Notes: generated from the sequence alone by a model not told the origin. 64,000 nucleotides of DNA from Sphingobacterium siyangense (GCF_007830445.1 NZ_VLKR01000011.1:62001-126000), one strand, 5' to 3'; positions 25,537 through 36,036 are shown, counted from the first letter of the stretch. Made by a program: numbers and translations.

Positions 25537-26381
25537 AAATAGTTATTACAGGTGCTAATGGACAGTTGGGCTCCGAGCTAAAAGATTTATTAAAGTTAGA
25601 TGCGACTAAAGAATGCTTTTTTTTGGATCGTAAACAGCTTCCTTTGGATCAGGTTAGTATTATTCAAGATATACTTGCCGTGTATCATCCCGATCTTATT
25701 ATTCATACTGGAGCTTACACGGCTGTTGATAAAGCAGAGTCTGAGCAAGATCTAGCAGATGCTGTGAATCATTTGGCGACAGAGGAAATAGCACAATATT
25801 GCCGGCTGAATAATGTTCGGTTAATTGCTATATCTACGGATTATGTTTTTGATGGTACTTCAGATAAACCTCTTCTTGAAAGTGCTGTGGTTGATCCAAT
25901 TAATACTTATGGTTTGACTAAATTGAAGGGAGAGCAAGCCGTACAAAAATGGTTGCCTGATGGTATAATTATTAGAACCTCATGGGTGTATTCGGCGTAT
26001 GGTCATAATTTTGTGAAAACTATGGTGCGTCTTATGAGTGAAAGAGAGGAAATATCAGTTATAAATGACCAAATTGGTTCACCTACTTATGCTAGAGATT
26101 TAGCACAAGCTATATTATATATTGTTGATAATGCTCACTGGTCTGGTGGTATTTATAACTATAGCAATGAAGGTGAAATTTCATGGTACGACTTCGCTAG
26201 GGCTATTTGTGAAATTAAGAATCTTAATTGTAAGATTCAAGCTATTCCTAGTACTTCATATCCAACACCTGCGAAAAGGCCGCACTATTCTTTGTTGGAT
26301 AAAATGAAAATAAAGGAGACCTACAATGTCTCTGTTCCATATTGGAAAGATAGTCTGACTGAGATGTTAAATAAAATTTAA
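25533..26381 (+). CDS. rfbD: dTDP-4-dehydrorhamnose reductase
   Basis: A 282-aa SDR that reduces dTDP-4-keto-L-rhamnose to dTDP-L-rhamnose. It has GANGQLGSELKDLL at residues 6-19, HTGAYTAVDKAE, ISTDYVFDG, and catalytic Tyr126/Lys130 in NTYGLTKLKGE. RTSWVYSAYGHNFVKTM is also typical. The ATG overlaps the rfbC stop by 4 bp (ATGA). Confidence 0.94.
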   Translation: MKIVITGANGQLGSELKDLLKLDATKECFFLDRKQLPLDQVSIIQDILAVYHPDLIIHTGAYTAVDKAESEQDLADAVNHLATEEIAQYCRLNNVRLIAISTDYVFDGTSDKPLLESAVVDPINTYGLTKLKGEQAVQKWLPDGIIIRTSWVYSAYGHNFVKTMVRLMSEREEISVINDQIGSPTYARDLAQAILYIVDNAHWSGGIYNYSNEGEISWYDFARAICEIKNLNCKIQAIPSTSYPTPAKRPHYSLLDKMKIKETYNVSVPYWKDSLTEMLNKI

Positions 26382-26403
26382 ATTAATCTAAAATCGATAT
26401 CGA

Positions 26404-27264
26404 ATGAAAGGTATAATCTTAGCTGGGGGATCCGGAACAAGACTTCATCCATTAACATTGGCTGTTTCTAAACAATTAATGCCAGTGTATGATAAACCTA
26501 TGATCTATTATCCGCTATCAACTTTGATGCTGGCTGAAATCAATGAGATTTTAATTATCACTACACCTCAAGATCTATCAAATTTTAAGAAGTTGCTTGG
26601 GGATGGTTCGCAGATCGGATGTCGATTTGAATATATTGAACAACCAAGTCCGGATGGACTTGCACAAGCATTTATATTAGGAGCAGAGTTTATCGGAAAT
26701 GATAAAGTTGCACTTATATTAGGAGATAATATTTTCTATGGCTCGGGTATGTCGAAATTACTTCAATCTTGTGCTGACCCTGATGGAGGTGTAGTTTTTG
26801 CATATCCTGTCCATGATCCCGAGCGATATGGTGTTGTTGAATTTGATGAAAATAAGCACGTCGTTTCGATTGAAGAAAAACCTAAAGTGCCGAAATCAAA
26901 TTACGCTGTTCCTGGTATATATTTTTATGACAACGATGTTGTTGAGATAGCGAAGAATATCCAACCATCATCCCGCGGTGAACTGGAAATTACAGACGTC
27001 AATAGAGAATATTTAAAAAGAGGCAAGCTAAAGGTTGGTGTGTTCGACCGTGGAACAGCTTGGTTAGACACAGGCACAATTCAGTCATTGATGCAGGCAG
27101 GTCAATTTGTCCAGGTGATCGAGGAAAGACAGGGCATGAAGATTGCAGCAATAGAAGAGGTGGCATACAGAATGGGTTTCATCGATAAGTATCAACTGGA
27201 TCAAATCGCAGAGCCACTTCGTAAAAGCGGTTACGGTGAATATCTTTTAAATCTTTTAAAATAG
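26404..27264 (+). CDS. rfbA: Glucose-1-phosphate thymidylyltransferase
   Basis: A 286-aa nucleotidyltransferase, first step of dTDP-L-rhamnose synthesis (Glc-1-P + dTTP). It has [20 protein letters not shown] near residues 8-27, [25 protein letters not shown] (metal-binding Asp), [13 protein letters not shown] and GTAWLDTGT. All key residues are present and length is standard for RfbA/RmlA. It closes the rhamnose block. Downstream genes become markedly more AT-rich. Confidence 0.95.
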   Translation: MKGIILAGGSGTRLHPLTLAVSKQLMPVYDKPMIYYPLSTLMLAEINEILIITTPQDLSNFKKLLGDGSQIGCRFEYIEQPSPDGLAQAFILGAEFIGNDKVALILGDNIFYGSGMSKLLQSCADPDGGVVFAYPVHDPERYGVVEFDENKHVVSIEEKPKVPKSNYAVPGIYFYDNDVVEIAKNIQPSSRGELEITDVNREYLKRGKLKVGVFDRGTAWLDTGTIQSLMQAGQFVQVIEERQGMKIAAIEEVAYRMGFIDKYQLDQIAEPLRKSGYGEYLLNLLK

Positions 27265-27268
27265 AATT

Positions 27269-27847
27269 ATGATAAAGATATTTAAATTTTTATTTGCGAT
27301 AATTAGATTTAGCATTTATAAGCCTTTTTTTAGAAAATCTTCCTTTTTTGTTCTAAACTCTAATTCTCTAATAACGGGTTTAAAGAGAATTGAGCTAGGA
27401 AGGCAATTTTATGCAAATAAATTGTTGAGAATGGAGGTTTTTGCTGGTGGGTATTTGAAAGTTGGAGACAATGTTAATTTGGGGCAAAATGTTCACATAG
27501 GAGTCTTAAATTATGTAGAGTTAGGAAATAATGTTTTAATTGGATCGAATGTGTTAATTACAGATCATAATCATGGTAAATATAATGGAATTGATCAAGA
27601 TTCGCCTGAAAGTGCACCTAATAAAAGAAAAATATATAGTCCAGGAAAAGTCATAATTGGTGAAAATGTCTGGATTGGGGATGGAGTTGTTATCTTGCCA
27701 AATATAGTTATAGGAAGTGGCTCAATAATTGGTTCTAATTCTGTTGTTTCCAAAGATATACCTCCAAATGTTATTGTTGGTGGGAATCCTCTAAAAATAA
27801 TAAAATATTTTGACGAGAAGAATAATGTCTGGTTGAAAGATATTTAA
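27269..27847 (+). CDS. Hexapeptide-repeat acyltransferase (WbbJ/maltose O-acetyltransferase-like)
   Basis: A 192-aa left-handed beta-helix acyltransferase. It has hexapeptide repeats (VGDNVNLGQNVHIG, VELGNNVLIGSNVLI), an insertion loop with the catalytic His (TDHNHGKYNG) and a second helix block (VIIGENVWIGDGVVILP). It ends in the typical VIVGGNPLKIIKYF. It probably O-acetylates a sugar of the repeat unit using acetyl-CoA. The N terminus has a hydrophobic/basic stretch (FKFLFAIIRFSIYKPFF) that may associate with the membrane. It lies 4 bp after rfbA and 7 bp before the flippase gene. Confidence 0.8.
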   Translation: MIKIFKFLFAIIRFSIYKPFFRKSSFFVLNSNSLITGLKRIELGRQFYANKLLRMEVFAGGYLKVGDNVNLGQNVHIGVLNYVELGNNVLIGSNVLITDHNHGKYNGIDQDSPESAPNKRKIYSPGKVIIGENVWIGDGVVILPNIVIGSGSIIGSNSVVSKDIPPNVIVGGNPLKIIKYFDEKNNVWLKDI

Positions 27848-27854
27848 ATATTTT

Positions 27855-29129
27855 ATGAAATCAAGTGAGAACAAAGGGCAATTAAAAGAAGCGATTAAGA
27901 ATGGAGGATACCTGATTGCGGTGCAAGCGGCAAATTATATACTTCCATTTCTAACTCTTCCATATTTATTAGCAGTTCTAGATGGAAAATCATTTGGAAT
28001 TTATATTTACGCATTAGGTTTTGTACAGATTTTGATGATAATTTCTGATTTTGGTTTTAATCTTACGATAACAAAGAAAATAGCCGAAGTACAAGATAGC
28101 CCTAAAGAAGTGGCGAGTATCTTTTCATCGGTAATTTTTATAAAATCATACATTTTGATTGTTTTGACTGTTATATTCTTTCCTGTTTTTTTCTTTGTTG
28201 GTTTTTTTGAACATTACAAAATTGCGTTAATTGTTTCATGGATTGGTCTAATTGGTTCCACTTTTTTTCCTATTTGGTACTTTCAAGGGATGAATGACAT
28301 GAAGACATTTAGTTTGATCAATACTTTTTCCAAATTTGTCACTTATCCATTTATTTTTGTACTTGTCAAATCTTCCAACGATTATTTATGGGCAGCATTT
28401 CTTCAAAATTTAAGTTGGATTGTGTCAGCTGCCTTATCTTTTATTGTTATTTCGAAACATAAAGTCTATAGGGAGATGAACATAAGTCCTCCCTCCTATC
28501 TATGTATTAAACAAGAAATAAGATCGGCGTGGCCTCTATTTTTATCAAATTCACTAACTTCACTAATATCGACAAGTTTCACCGTTATTTTGGGTTTTTT
28601 CTCAACAACGTTTGTTGTAGGAGCGTACGGAGCAATTGAAAAATTAGTAAAAGCCTTATGTTTTAGTATTTATTCTCCAATAAGTCAGGCATTTTTTCCA
28701 CTTATTGCCAAAATGAAGGTTAACGAATTCTCTAGCGCTAAGAGATTGTTTAGAAATTCTATTTTTATAGTGACAGGCTTGATGCTGATAATTATTTGTG
28801 GCTATTTTATCTTTGAAAATTTTATAATACAAAAAGTATTCAATGATTATAAACAGTTTATACTATTGCTGAGAGTTTCAGTTTTTTCTATTCTGCCAAT
28901 AGCATTGGGTGGAGTATTTGGACAGTTAGGGCTAATTGCATTGGGTGATAACGTATCAAAAAATGCTTTTTCTAAAGTATATGTGTATACAAGTGTATTC
29001 TCTTTCCCAATATGTGTGTTAATGATTTGGATTTTTGGAATAAATGGAGCAGTTGTTAGCTTTGTATTGACTCAATTAGTTATTTTTCTTTTAATGTTTT
29101 TAAACGTAAAAAAATATAATCTTTTGTAG
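27855..29129 (+). CDS. wzx: Wzx-type flippase, second polysaccharide system
   Basis: A 424-aa polytopic membrane protein of the RfbX/Wzx type with about 12 helices. The N terminus GGYLIAVQAANYILPFLTLP is characteristic of this family. It should export the undecaprenyl-linked repeat unit made by the surrounding glycosyltransferases. It is not obviously similar to the flippase at 3.7 kb, which supports two separate polymers. It is flanked by short gaps (7 and 2 bp). Confidence 0.87.
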   Translation: MKSSENKGQLKEAIKNGGYLIAVQAANYILPFLTLPYLLAVLDGKSFGIYIYALGFVQILMIISDFGFNLTITKKIAEVQDSPKEVASIFSSVIFIKSYILIVLTVIFFPVFFFVGFFEHYKIALIVSWIGLIGSTFFPIWYFQGMNDMKTFSLINTFSKFVTYPFIFVLVKSSNDYLWAAFLQNLSWIVSAALSFIVISKHKVYREMNISPPSYLCIKQEIRSAWPLFLSNSLTSLISTSFTVILGFFSTTFVVGAYGAIEKLVKALCFSIYSPISQAFFPLIAKMKVNEFSSAKRLFRNSIFIVTGLMLIIICGYFIFENFIIQKVFNDYKQFILLLRVSVFSILPIALGGVFGQLGLIALGDNVSKNAFSKVYVYTSVFSFPICVLMIWIFGINGAVVSFVLTQLVIFLLMFLNVKKYNLL

Positions 29130-29131
29130 AA

Positions 29132-30043
29132 ATGGAAAAACCGTTGGTAAGTGTAGTAATGGTTACTTACAATCAAGAAAATTATATTGAGCAATCAATA
29201 AGAAGCGTCTTAAATCAAAATACCGATTTTTCTATCGAATTAGTAATTGGAGAAGATTGTTCAACTGATAATACAAGAACAATTTGCGAAAAGCTGAGTT
29301 TAGAATTTCCTAATACAATTGTTTTGTTGGAAAAACAGCCCAATCTCGGTCTCTTTAAAAATTATCAACGATGCTTTGAAAATTGTAGAGGGGAGTTTAT
29401 TGCAATTCTTGAAGGTGATGATTATTGGATAGATGAATTAAAATTGCAAAATCAGATAGAATTAATTCAAGAAGATAGTGCGGTAGGATTAGTGCATTCC
29501 AACTATAAAACTTCGAGAGGACATAATAATATCGTTGGTTCGGTTTCTCAAAAATTAAATGATAAATGTATAGAGCTGCAAGGTAAAGGACTTTATGCGG
29601 AAGTTTTATTGGCCAACTTTATTTGTGCGGGAACTGCATTATTTAGAAGTGAGTATCTTAAAAATATTAATTTTAAATATTTTATAGATAAACATTGTAA
29701 TACAATAGATTTCATCCTTTGGTTAGAAATTTCACAACATGCTGCAATTAAGTATTTAGATAGACCTACATTAATGTATCGTATATTAGATACCTCAATT
29801 AGCAATAATAAATCATTTGCTAAGTTGGAATCTTTTTATTGTACTAAATTTAATATAGTAGAATATTATTTAGCGAAATATCCTTTAGTAGATGTTTCAA
29901 TTACAAAAATTAGATCTATGTATGATACTTTTTTGTTTTTCAAAGCTGTTAAAATCGGAAAATCCATGGACGTAATTAAATACCTGAGGAGATTAACTTT
30001 TATTGGTTTAAGACATACTTTTAAAGCATGGAGGATTAATTAA
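29132..30043 (+). CDS. Glycosyltransferase family 2 protein
   Basis: A 303-aa GT-A glycosyltransferase. It has VSVVMVTYNQENYIEQSIRS at residues 6-25, the nucleotide-binding ELVIGEDCSTDNT, and the DxD-type EGDDYWID near residue 95. C-terminal residues are helical and Lys/Arg-rich. This N terminus ('VTYNqe.YIeqsI.SvL.Q') is common among repeat-unit transferases of Bacteroidota. The sugar donor is unknown. The stop is followed immediately by the next start. Confidence 0.82.
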   Translation: MEKPLVSVVMVTYNQENYIEQSIRSVLNQNTDFSIELVIGEDCSTDNTRTICEKLSLEFPNTIVLLEKQPNLGLFKNYQRCFENCRGEFIAILEGDDYWIDELKLQNQIELIQEDSAVGLVHSNYKTSRGHNNIVGSVSQKLNDKCIELQGKGLYAEVLLANFICAGTALFRSEYLKNINFKYFIDKHCNTIDFILWLEISQHAAIKYLDRPTLMYRILDTSISNNKSFAKLESFYCTKFNIVEYYLAKYPLVDVSITKIRSMYDTFLFFKAVKIGKSMDVIKYLRRLTFIGLRHTFKAWRIN

Positions 30044-31156
30044 ATGGATTTAATTCTTTATACAGTATTTTTAGTTATTTCGACGGTTTTAGCTTTTATA
30101 GAACAAACTTCGAAAAAACGGTTATATTTTTTCGAAATAAGCGTTATTGCTTGTTTTTTTCTAATAGTCTGCACACGGGAGGTTAACGGCTCGGCCGATA
30201 CATTTGCATATGTGGACGACTTTTATAGTGTTACCTTAAATAAACTCTATAACTCATCTAATTTAGATACTAAATATAAATTTGAAATAGGTTATTCGAT
30301 TTTTTGCCAAATATGCAAGTTTCTTACAGGTGATAATATTGTATTGTTTTTTTTCCTAATCGCTTTTATTCAGTATTTTTTAATAAAAATTTCAGTTAGA
30401 AATTTCCTATTGGCATACAAGATTTCAGAGGTTCCCAATAATCTTAACTATCTCCCTTTTTTTCTTTTATATATCTCATTATTTGGATTTATGTATAATG
30501 GAATAGTACTTAGGGCAGGCTTGTCTATTAGCTTTTTCATTTTTGGGACATCATATTTGTTGAGGAGGAAAGTAATTTATGGTGCACTGTTCGTTTTCAT
30601 TGCTTTAAGTATGCATCGATCTAGTTTCTTCGGCTTTTTTGCTTGGATTCCTCTTTTTTTTAAGGCTACAATTAATAAAAATAAGGCATTGGCTTTATTA
30701 TCAATAGTCTTAGTATTTTATATATTTAAAGTCCATGTATTGATATCTTCATTTGTCTCTCAGTATTTTATAGGACTTTTGGGAGATATTCAAGATGTCA
30801 GAAGTCAGAAGTTTAGTAATTATTTAGGGAATGTCAATTCAAACTTATCCTCTTATTCAATAGTTATTTTTTTTAACTTTTTTTTGAGTTACTTCATTCA
30901 GATGAATACTGATAATAAACCTTTGTTCGTGAAAAAATTTGCTACGATAAATGCTTACTCAACTTGCTCATTGGCATTAATGTCCGCAATTCCTGCAGTT
31001 TCTCGAATTTTCGATTTTTATATCATATATACTTTAATATTGGTTTACTACCTTATTTTTGTTGATTTTAGTTTAAAAAGTAGGATAGCGTTTTTACTGA
31101 CAGTACTTGTATATTCAATAAATTTTTACAGACTAGCGATTTTACCATTTCAATAA
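30044..31156 (+). CDS. wzy: EpsG-like polysaccharide polymerase (Wzy)
   Basis: A 370-aa membrane protein with about 10 helices. An early extracytoplasmic loop reads CTREVNGSADTFAYVDDFY, matching the 'R...G.D...Y...' hallmark of the EpsG family of polymerases. Another helix pair with GIVLRAGLSISFFIFG follows. It is likely the repeat-unit polymerase for the second system, complementing flippase, Wza and Wzc. It starts directly after the preceding stop. Confidence 0.7.
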   Translation: MDLILYTVFLVISTVLAFIEQTSKKRLYFFEISVIACFFLIVCTREVNGSADTFAYVDDFYSVTLNKLYNSSNLDTKYKFEIGYSIFCQICKFLTGDNIVLFFFLIAFIQYFLIKISVRNFLLAYKISEVPNNLNYLPFFLLYISLFGFMYNGIVLRAGLSISFFIFGTSYLLRRKVIYGALFVFIALSMHRSSFFGFFAWIPLFFKATINKNKALALLSIVLVFYIFKVHVLISSFVSQYFIGLLGDIQDVRSQKFSNYLGNVNSNLSSYSIVIFFNFFLSYFIQMNTDNKPLFVKKFATINAYSTCSLALMSAIPAVSRIFDFYIIYTLILVYYLIFVDFSLKSRIAFLLTVLVYSINFYRLAILPFQ

Positions 31157-31163
31157 ATTCACT

Positions 31164-32804
31164 ATGAATATTAAAATAATTTTTGCGGTATTTTTTCTGA
31201 TTATTGGAATGCACGCAAATGGGGCTATAAAAATTGTCGTAAATAATAAGGCCAACGCTATACTGGTCGTAGCTGATCAGACCCCTTTCATGAAGAGATA
31301 TAGTGAAAATTTGAACAATTATATCTTCAAAATAAGTGCAACGAAATTAAATGTAAATCGTACGGTGAGTAACAATTCGAATAATATTATTATTCGATTG
31401 GACCCGCTAGATAAGTATCTTCAAAGCTGTCCGAAAGATGCATTTAGGTTTGTCTCTAATGGAAGGAATTTTTATATTGTCGGCAAAACGGCGATCGGGC
31501 TTGAGTTCGGAATATATCAGTTTTTAGAAGAATTTTTGAATGTTTCTTGGCTTATGCCAACTGAAATTGGTGAATATATAGAAAAGAAGAACTCTATTGA
31601 AATTCCAGAGATTGACAAAATATATTCTCCAGATTTCAAAGCAAGGCTACTTTCGCCAATTAATCCATTGGCTAATGATATTTTAGGGATTTGGGGAAGG
31701 AGGAATAAATTATTTGGTGAAATTCAATTTCACCATAATATGGATAAAATATCTGGAGCCAAATTTAAGGGAACTAATCAACCTGATTTCGGAAGTCAAG
31801 AGTTTTATAATAGTTCTTATAAAAATATTGATGGCATACTAAATCAATCAGAGGTGACCTCTTTTTCCCTGGGAATTAACGATTCGAAGGAATTTAATTT
31901 TAAGAATAATCAAATTAATTCGTTAGGACTAAGGAGTTATTCCGATACATATTATTCTTGGGTAAGCAATGTTGTTAATGCATTAAACAAGAAACATAAG
32001 AATATTACGTATGGTTTATTAGCTTATTATAACGTTTTTGATCCTCCAACAAATATTTCTTCTCTTCCTTCTAATGTAATACCCTATATTACCGTGGAGC
32101 GTAGTAGATGGGGTGATAAAAACTTTTTAAATAATTACAAGAGGGCGATAGATCTTTGGAAAACCAAAGCTAAAAAATTGGGAATTTATGACTACAACTA
32201 TGGTTATTGTTATTTGTTACCTAGAATTTATACAACTTCTTTAGAAGAATCAATACAATATCATTACCTTAATAATTTTGAATATTATTATAGTGAGGCT
32301 TATCCTAATTTTATTGAGGGACCTAAATATTGGATTTTGGCAAAAATGTTGTGGAGCACTAAATTAGATGCTAAAAGCCTTGAAGAAGAGTGGGCAAGAA
32401 AGTGCGTCGGTAAAAATAGCTCGGTATATTTGCTACAATTTTATAAAGTACTGGAGGATTACTGGTCTATTGTATTTAAAGAGTACAATTATCAATCCAC
32501 TTTTTTGCCATTTAATGATTTAACATATTTGAATGATATTAATGAGTCAACTTTAAAAAAATTAGACTTCCTTTTACAAAAGACTTTAAACTCAACCTCT
32601 AACGATTCAGAAAAAGCTAGAGCTACTGTTCTTATTAAAATGTGGGATTTTCAACGTGTCTCTATCAAATTGGCCAAAGATGGAAATATTAAAACTTTTA
32701 TGGGAATGAAAGGGAATGCAACTTTTAAAAAAAATATAAATGATCTCAATGATCCAATTAATTCTATCACTGCGAGATATTTTAGAGCTGGATTGGGGAT
32801 GTAA
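31164..32804 (+). CDS. Secreted DUF4838-type protein (alpha-glucuronidase-like fold)
   Basis: A 546-aa protein with a signal peptide (FAVFFLIIGMHANGA, cleavage about residue 21). It has a GH67-N-like beta domain (about 25-140, including IVVNNKANAILVVA and GLEFGIYQFLEEFLNVSWLMP). A DUF4838-type alpha/beta barrel region follows (about 160-440, with FSLGINDSKEF, YYSWVSNVVNALNKKHKN, YEAYP-like YSEAYPNFIEG). The C terminus is helical. DUF4838 proteins are distantly related to alpha-glucuronidases, but activity is largely uncharacterised. In this locus it could trim or modify uronic-acid-containing polymer in the periplasm. It is within the operon (7-bp gap) and followed by an 86-bp gap. Confidence 0.7.
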   Translation: MNIKIIFAVFFLIIGMHANGAIKIVVNNKANAILVVADQTPFMKRYSENLNNYIFKISATKLNVNRTVSNNSNNIIIRLDPLDKYLQSCPKDAFRFVSNGRNFYIVGKTAIGLEFGIYQFLEEFLNVSWLMPTEIGEYIEKKNSIEIPEIDKIYSPDFKARLLSPINPLANDILGIWGRRNKLFGEIQFHHNMDKISGAKFKGTNQPDFGSQEFYNSSYKNIDGILNQSEVTSFSLGINDSKEFNFKNNQINSLGLRSYSDTYYSWVSNVVNALNKKHKNITYGLLAYYNVFDPPTNISSLPSNVIPYITVERSRWGDKNFLNNYKRAIDLWKTKAKKLGIYDYNYGYCYLLPRIYTTSLEESIQYHYLNNFEYYYSEAYPNFIEGPKYWILAKMLWSTKLDAKSLEEEWARKCVGKNSSVYLLQFYKVLEDYWSIVFKEYNYQSTFLPFNDLTYLNDINESTLKKLDFLLQKTLNSTSNDSEKARATVLIKMWDFQRVSIKLAKDGNIKTFMGMKGNATFKKNINDLNDPINSITARYFRAGLGM

Positions 32805-32890
32805 AACAACTTTAATTCCGTATTGAGATAGCTCATAGGTTTAATAAATGTCTTCATGTTCCTTGATAATAGTAATATAAAAGAAAAAAA

Positions 32891-33922
32891 ATGGGAAAAA
32901 AAAGAATTGAGTTATGGGGCAGTTTACCAGAGCCATATGGTGGTGTTTCAGTTCATGTTCAAAGATTGATTCAAGCATTGTCTGGTTTTGATAACATCAG
33001 TCTTTTAAATTTTAGTAAAGGAAGACAAATTATAGCACAATCGAACATTCGACACTCTAAAGGGTTTATTGCCGATTTTTTATCCGTATTGCTTGATCGT
33101 AATGTAATTGTACATCTACATACGAATAGACTCATGGTGCTAAAGCTTTTTTCTTTTTTTATTAAAAATAGATTTTTAGTAACTTTGCACAATAAGAGGT
33201 TCCTCAACACTATAGATCAAAGTAAATTTTTAAATACATTAAAATCTGCATTATATGTGTTTTCTAACGATGATGAGGTGTGTCAAATTCTTAATAAGAA
33301 TAACATTAATTTTGTTAAAGTTCCAGCATTCCTGCCTCCTATAGGAAATAATCAAATTATTCTTCCAGAGGAGTTTATTGAATTTAGAAAAAGAAATAAA
33401 TTGATTTTTTCCATGAGTATTTTTGGCTTTAATTACCTATCCTCTGACGATTACGGAATAGAAAAGCTATTATCTATTTTAAAAAAATATAGACATTTTG
33501 ATTTTGGTGTGTGTTTATGTATAAGTCAACCTAATGAAAAAGATTTAACAAGCTTTAAAAGCAAATTAGAAGAGTTAGATCTCAACAGCAAGGTTCTTTT
33601 CTTAATAAATAAAGTAGCAAATGGTTCTGATATCTGGGGTAATTCTGATGGTTTTTTGAGGTTAAATAATACTGATATAGAGGGATTTAGTGTGAAGGAG
33701 GCTTTGGTTTTAAATACGCCAGTCTTGGCTTCTGATGTTTGCTCACGTCCTTTAGATACATTATTATATGAGTCATCAAGACAAGAGGACTTAGAATTAA
33801 AGTTCCTTAAACTTTTGAATGAAAACGACCAATTGAAAACACAATTAATTAATTCTGATAAGGCTGATATCATCAACGCTATTGATATTATAAAACCAAT
33901 TTTTAAAAATATTTTACAATGA
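32891..33922 (+). CDS. Glycosyltransferase, GT-B fold (family 4-like)
   Basis: A 343-aa GT-B transferase. The glycine-rich N-terminal loop ELWGSLPEPYGGVSVHVQRL is typical of GT4. The EX7E region is NTDIEGFSVKEALVLNTPVL near residue 255. The middle lacks a strong 'GrL...KG' motif, so it is somewhat divergent. An AT-rich 86-bp gap precedes it. The stop overlaps the next start by 4 bp (ATGA). Donor unknown. Confidence 0.7.
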   Translation: MGKKRIELWGSLPEPYGGVSVHVQRLIQALSGFDNISLLNFSKGRQIIAQSNIRHSKGFIADFLSVLLDRNVIVHLHTNRLMVLKLFSFFIKNRFLVTLHNKRFLNTIDQSKFLNTLKSALYVFSNDDEVCQILNKNNINFVKVPAFLPPIGNNQIILPEEFIEFRKRNKLIFSMSIFGFNYLSSDDYGIEKLLSILKKYRHFDFGVCLCISQPNEKDLTSFKSKLEELDLNSKVLFLINKVANGSDIWGNSDGFLRLNNTDIEGFSVKEALVLNTPVLASDVCSRPLDTLLYESSRQEDLELKFLKLLNENDQLKTQLINSDKADIINAIDIIKPIFKNILQ

Positions 33923-36033
33923 AACAAATAATTCAATCCTTTAAAACAGGAGAAACAATATTAGAAGAGGTTCCTGCTCCTCAAGTTGGAAAAGGTAAAG
34001 TTCTTATCCAGACGACGAGAAGTCTTGTATCATTAGGAACAGAGCGCATGCTAGTGGAGTTTGGTAAATCAAATTTAATCTCGAAAGCACGCCAGCAACC
34101 CGATAAAGTCAAACAGGTTCTTGACAAAATTAAAACTGATGGTTTAATGCCAACCCTTGAGGCAGTATTTAATAAATTAGGAGAGCCATTACCTTTGGGT
34201 TACTGTAATGTTGGCCGTGTGATAGCTGTGGGAGACGGGGTGGATGATTTTAAAGTTGGTGATCGAGTTGCTTCAAATGGCCAACATGCCGAATTTGTTT
34301 CCGTACCGAAAAATCTAGTTGCTCATATTCCTGATAATGTTACAGATGAAGAGGCTACCTTTACAGTTATAGGATCAATTGGATTGCAGGGAATTCGACT
34401 TTTAAATCCAACTTTGGGAGAAATAGTGGTGGTTGTTGGGTTGGGATTGATTGGACTTTTGACAGCACAGCTTTTAACGGCGAATGGATGTAAGGTTATC
34501 GGCGTAGATATTGACGATTCGAAATTAAAGTTGGCAGAATCTTGGGGGATAGTACCATTTAATCCAAAAAACGGAGATGTTGTGAAATTTGTTGAAGAAC
34601 AAACTGAAGGGGGGGCTGACGGTGTAATTATTACAGCATCGGCAAAAAACAATGAAATTATTTCTCAGGCTGCACGCATGAGTCGGAAGCGGGGAAGAAT
34701 TATTTTAGTAGGGGTTATTGGATTAGATATAAGTCGTGCGGAGTTTTACGAAAAAGAGCTTAGTTTTCAAGTATCGTGTTCTTATGGACCAGGACGTTAC
34801 GATGATGATTACGAACAGAAAGGTATAGATTATCCCCTGCCGTTTGTAAGATGGACTGAAAAGAGGAACTTTGAGACAATTTTGCAAGCCATAAGTCTTC
34901 AACGTCTTCACGTAAAAGAAATGGTGACAGAAATTGTGGCATTGGATGATTATCAAAATATTTATGGAGAAATCGGTCAAAGTAGATCGATTGCATCAAT
35001 TCTTAAATATAACGAGAAGTCTCAATTGAACCCTAGCCGTAATGTAGAACTAATTCGTGCTGATTTTTCTAATTCTAAGGGAGTATTGGGGATTATTGGA
35101 GCTGGTAATTTCACAAAAATGACCATGCTGCCTGCGTTTAAAGATACTGGGGCGCATTTAAAATATATAGCTAGCAATGGTGGTGTGAGTGGCACTGCAT
35201 TGGCTCAAAAATATGGTATCTCCAATTCAACTACGGACTATAGGACAATAATTAATGACCCTGAAGTTGATCTTATTTTAATTACGACTCGGCATAATAT
35301 GCATGCTTCTATGGTTAAAGAGGGGTTGTTAGCAGGCAAGAATGTTTTTGTCGAAAAACCGTTAGCGCTTAATCAAGAGGAGCTTCAAGTAATTATAGAC
35401 GCCCAACAGAAATCAGGAAAAGTCTTAACTGTTGGATTTAATAGAAGGTTTTCGCCACATATTGAGCAAATAAAAAAGACAATTGGAAACGGACCAATGA
35501 ATGTTATAGCAACCATGAATGCTGGTTTTATCCCTTCAAACGTATGGATTCATGATATGAATGTTGGTGGGGGAAGAATTATCGGGGAGGCTTGCCATTT
35601 TATAGATCTTATAACTTATTTGACTGGAAGTAAAGTGAAATCAGTTTGTATGAATGCTATGGGAGTAACTCCAGAAGAAAATACAGATAACGCATCAATT
35701 CTTTTAAAATATGAAAACGGTTCAACAGGAGTTATAAATTATTTTGCTAATGGATCTAAAGCATATTCGAAAGAAAGAGTTGAAGTTTATTCGCAGGAGA
35801 GAACTATAATTATGGACAACTTTAGAAAGACAGAAGGGTTTGGAACAAAGGGCTTTACGAAGTTAAAAACTTCCCTGGATAAAGGACATAAGAAGCAATT
35901 TTCTGAACTTGTAAAAAGGACTCAACAAGGAGGAGGGGCGTTAATCCCATTGGAAGAGTTAATAAATACAACTAGGGCCTCTTTTGCAGCGGTAGAGAGT
36001 TTGAAAAAAAATGCATGGATAAATATTGATTAG
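33919..36033 (+). CDS. Two-domain oxidoreductase: MDR-type dehydrogenase fused to Gfo/Idh/MocA
   Basis: A 704-aa fusion. Residues 1-360 are a medium-chain (zinc-type) alcohol dehydrogenase with the coenzyme motif VVGLGLIGLLTAQLLTANG near 172. Residues 385-704 are a Gfo/Idh/MocA oxidoreductase with a second Rossmann fold (LGIIGAGNFTKMTMLPAF), the EKP motif in VFVEKPLAL and GRIIGEACHFIDL. Such fusions recur in heteropolysaccharide loci next to a heparinase-like gene, as here. The likely role is oxidation/reduction of a sugar or sugar nucleotide, but the substrate is not established. Catalytic zinc ligands of the first domain are not obvious, as in many non-zinc MDRs. Confidence 0.85.
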   Translation: MKQIIQSFKTGETILEEVPAPQVGKGKVLIQTTRSLVSLGTERMLVEFGKSNLISKARQQPDKVKQVLDKIKTDGLMPTLEAVFNKLGEPLPLGYCNVGRVIAVGDGVDDFKVGDRVASNGQHAEFVSVPKNLVAHIPDNVTDEEATFTVIGSIGLQGIRLLNPTLGEIVVVVGLGLIGLLTAQLLTANGCKVIGVDIDDSKLKLAESWGIVPFNPKNGDVVKFVEEQTEGGADGVIITASAKNNEIISQAARMSRKRGRIILVGVIGLDISRAEFYEKELSFQVSCSYGPGRYDDDYEQKGIDYPLPFVRWTEKRNFETILQAISLQRLHVKEMVTEIVALDDYQNIYGEIGQSRSIASILKYNEKSQLNPSRNVELIRADFSNSKGVLGIIGAGNFTKMTMLPAFKDTGAHLKYIASNGGVSGTALAQKYGISNSTTDYRTIINDPEVDLILITTRHNMHASMVKEGLLAGKNVFVEKPLALNQEELQVIIDAQQKSGKVLTVGFNRRFSPHIEQIKKTIGNGPMNVIATMNAGFIPSNVWIHDMNVGGGRIIGEACHFIDLITYLTGSKVKSVCMNAMGVTPEENTDNASILLKYENGSTGVINYFANGSKAYSKERVEVYSQERTIIMDNFRKTEGFGTKGFTKLKTSLDKGHKKQFSELVKRTQQGGGALIPLEELINTTRASFAAVESLKKNAWINID

Positions 36034-36036
36034 TTA

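Noticed and set aside
31164..32804. Bona fide GH67 alpha-glucuronidase
   Set aside because: Only the N-terminal beta domain and overall layout resemble GH67. The central part fits DUF4838, for which activity is not established.
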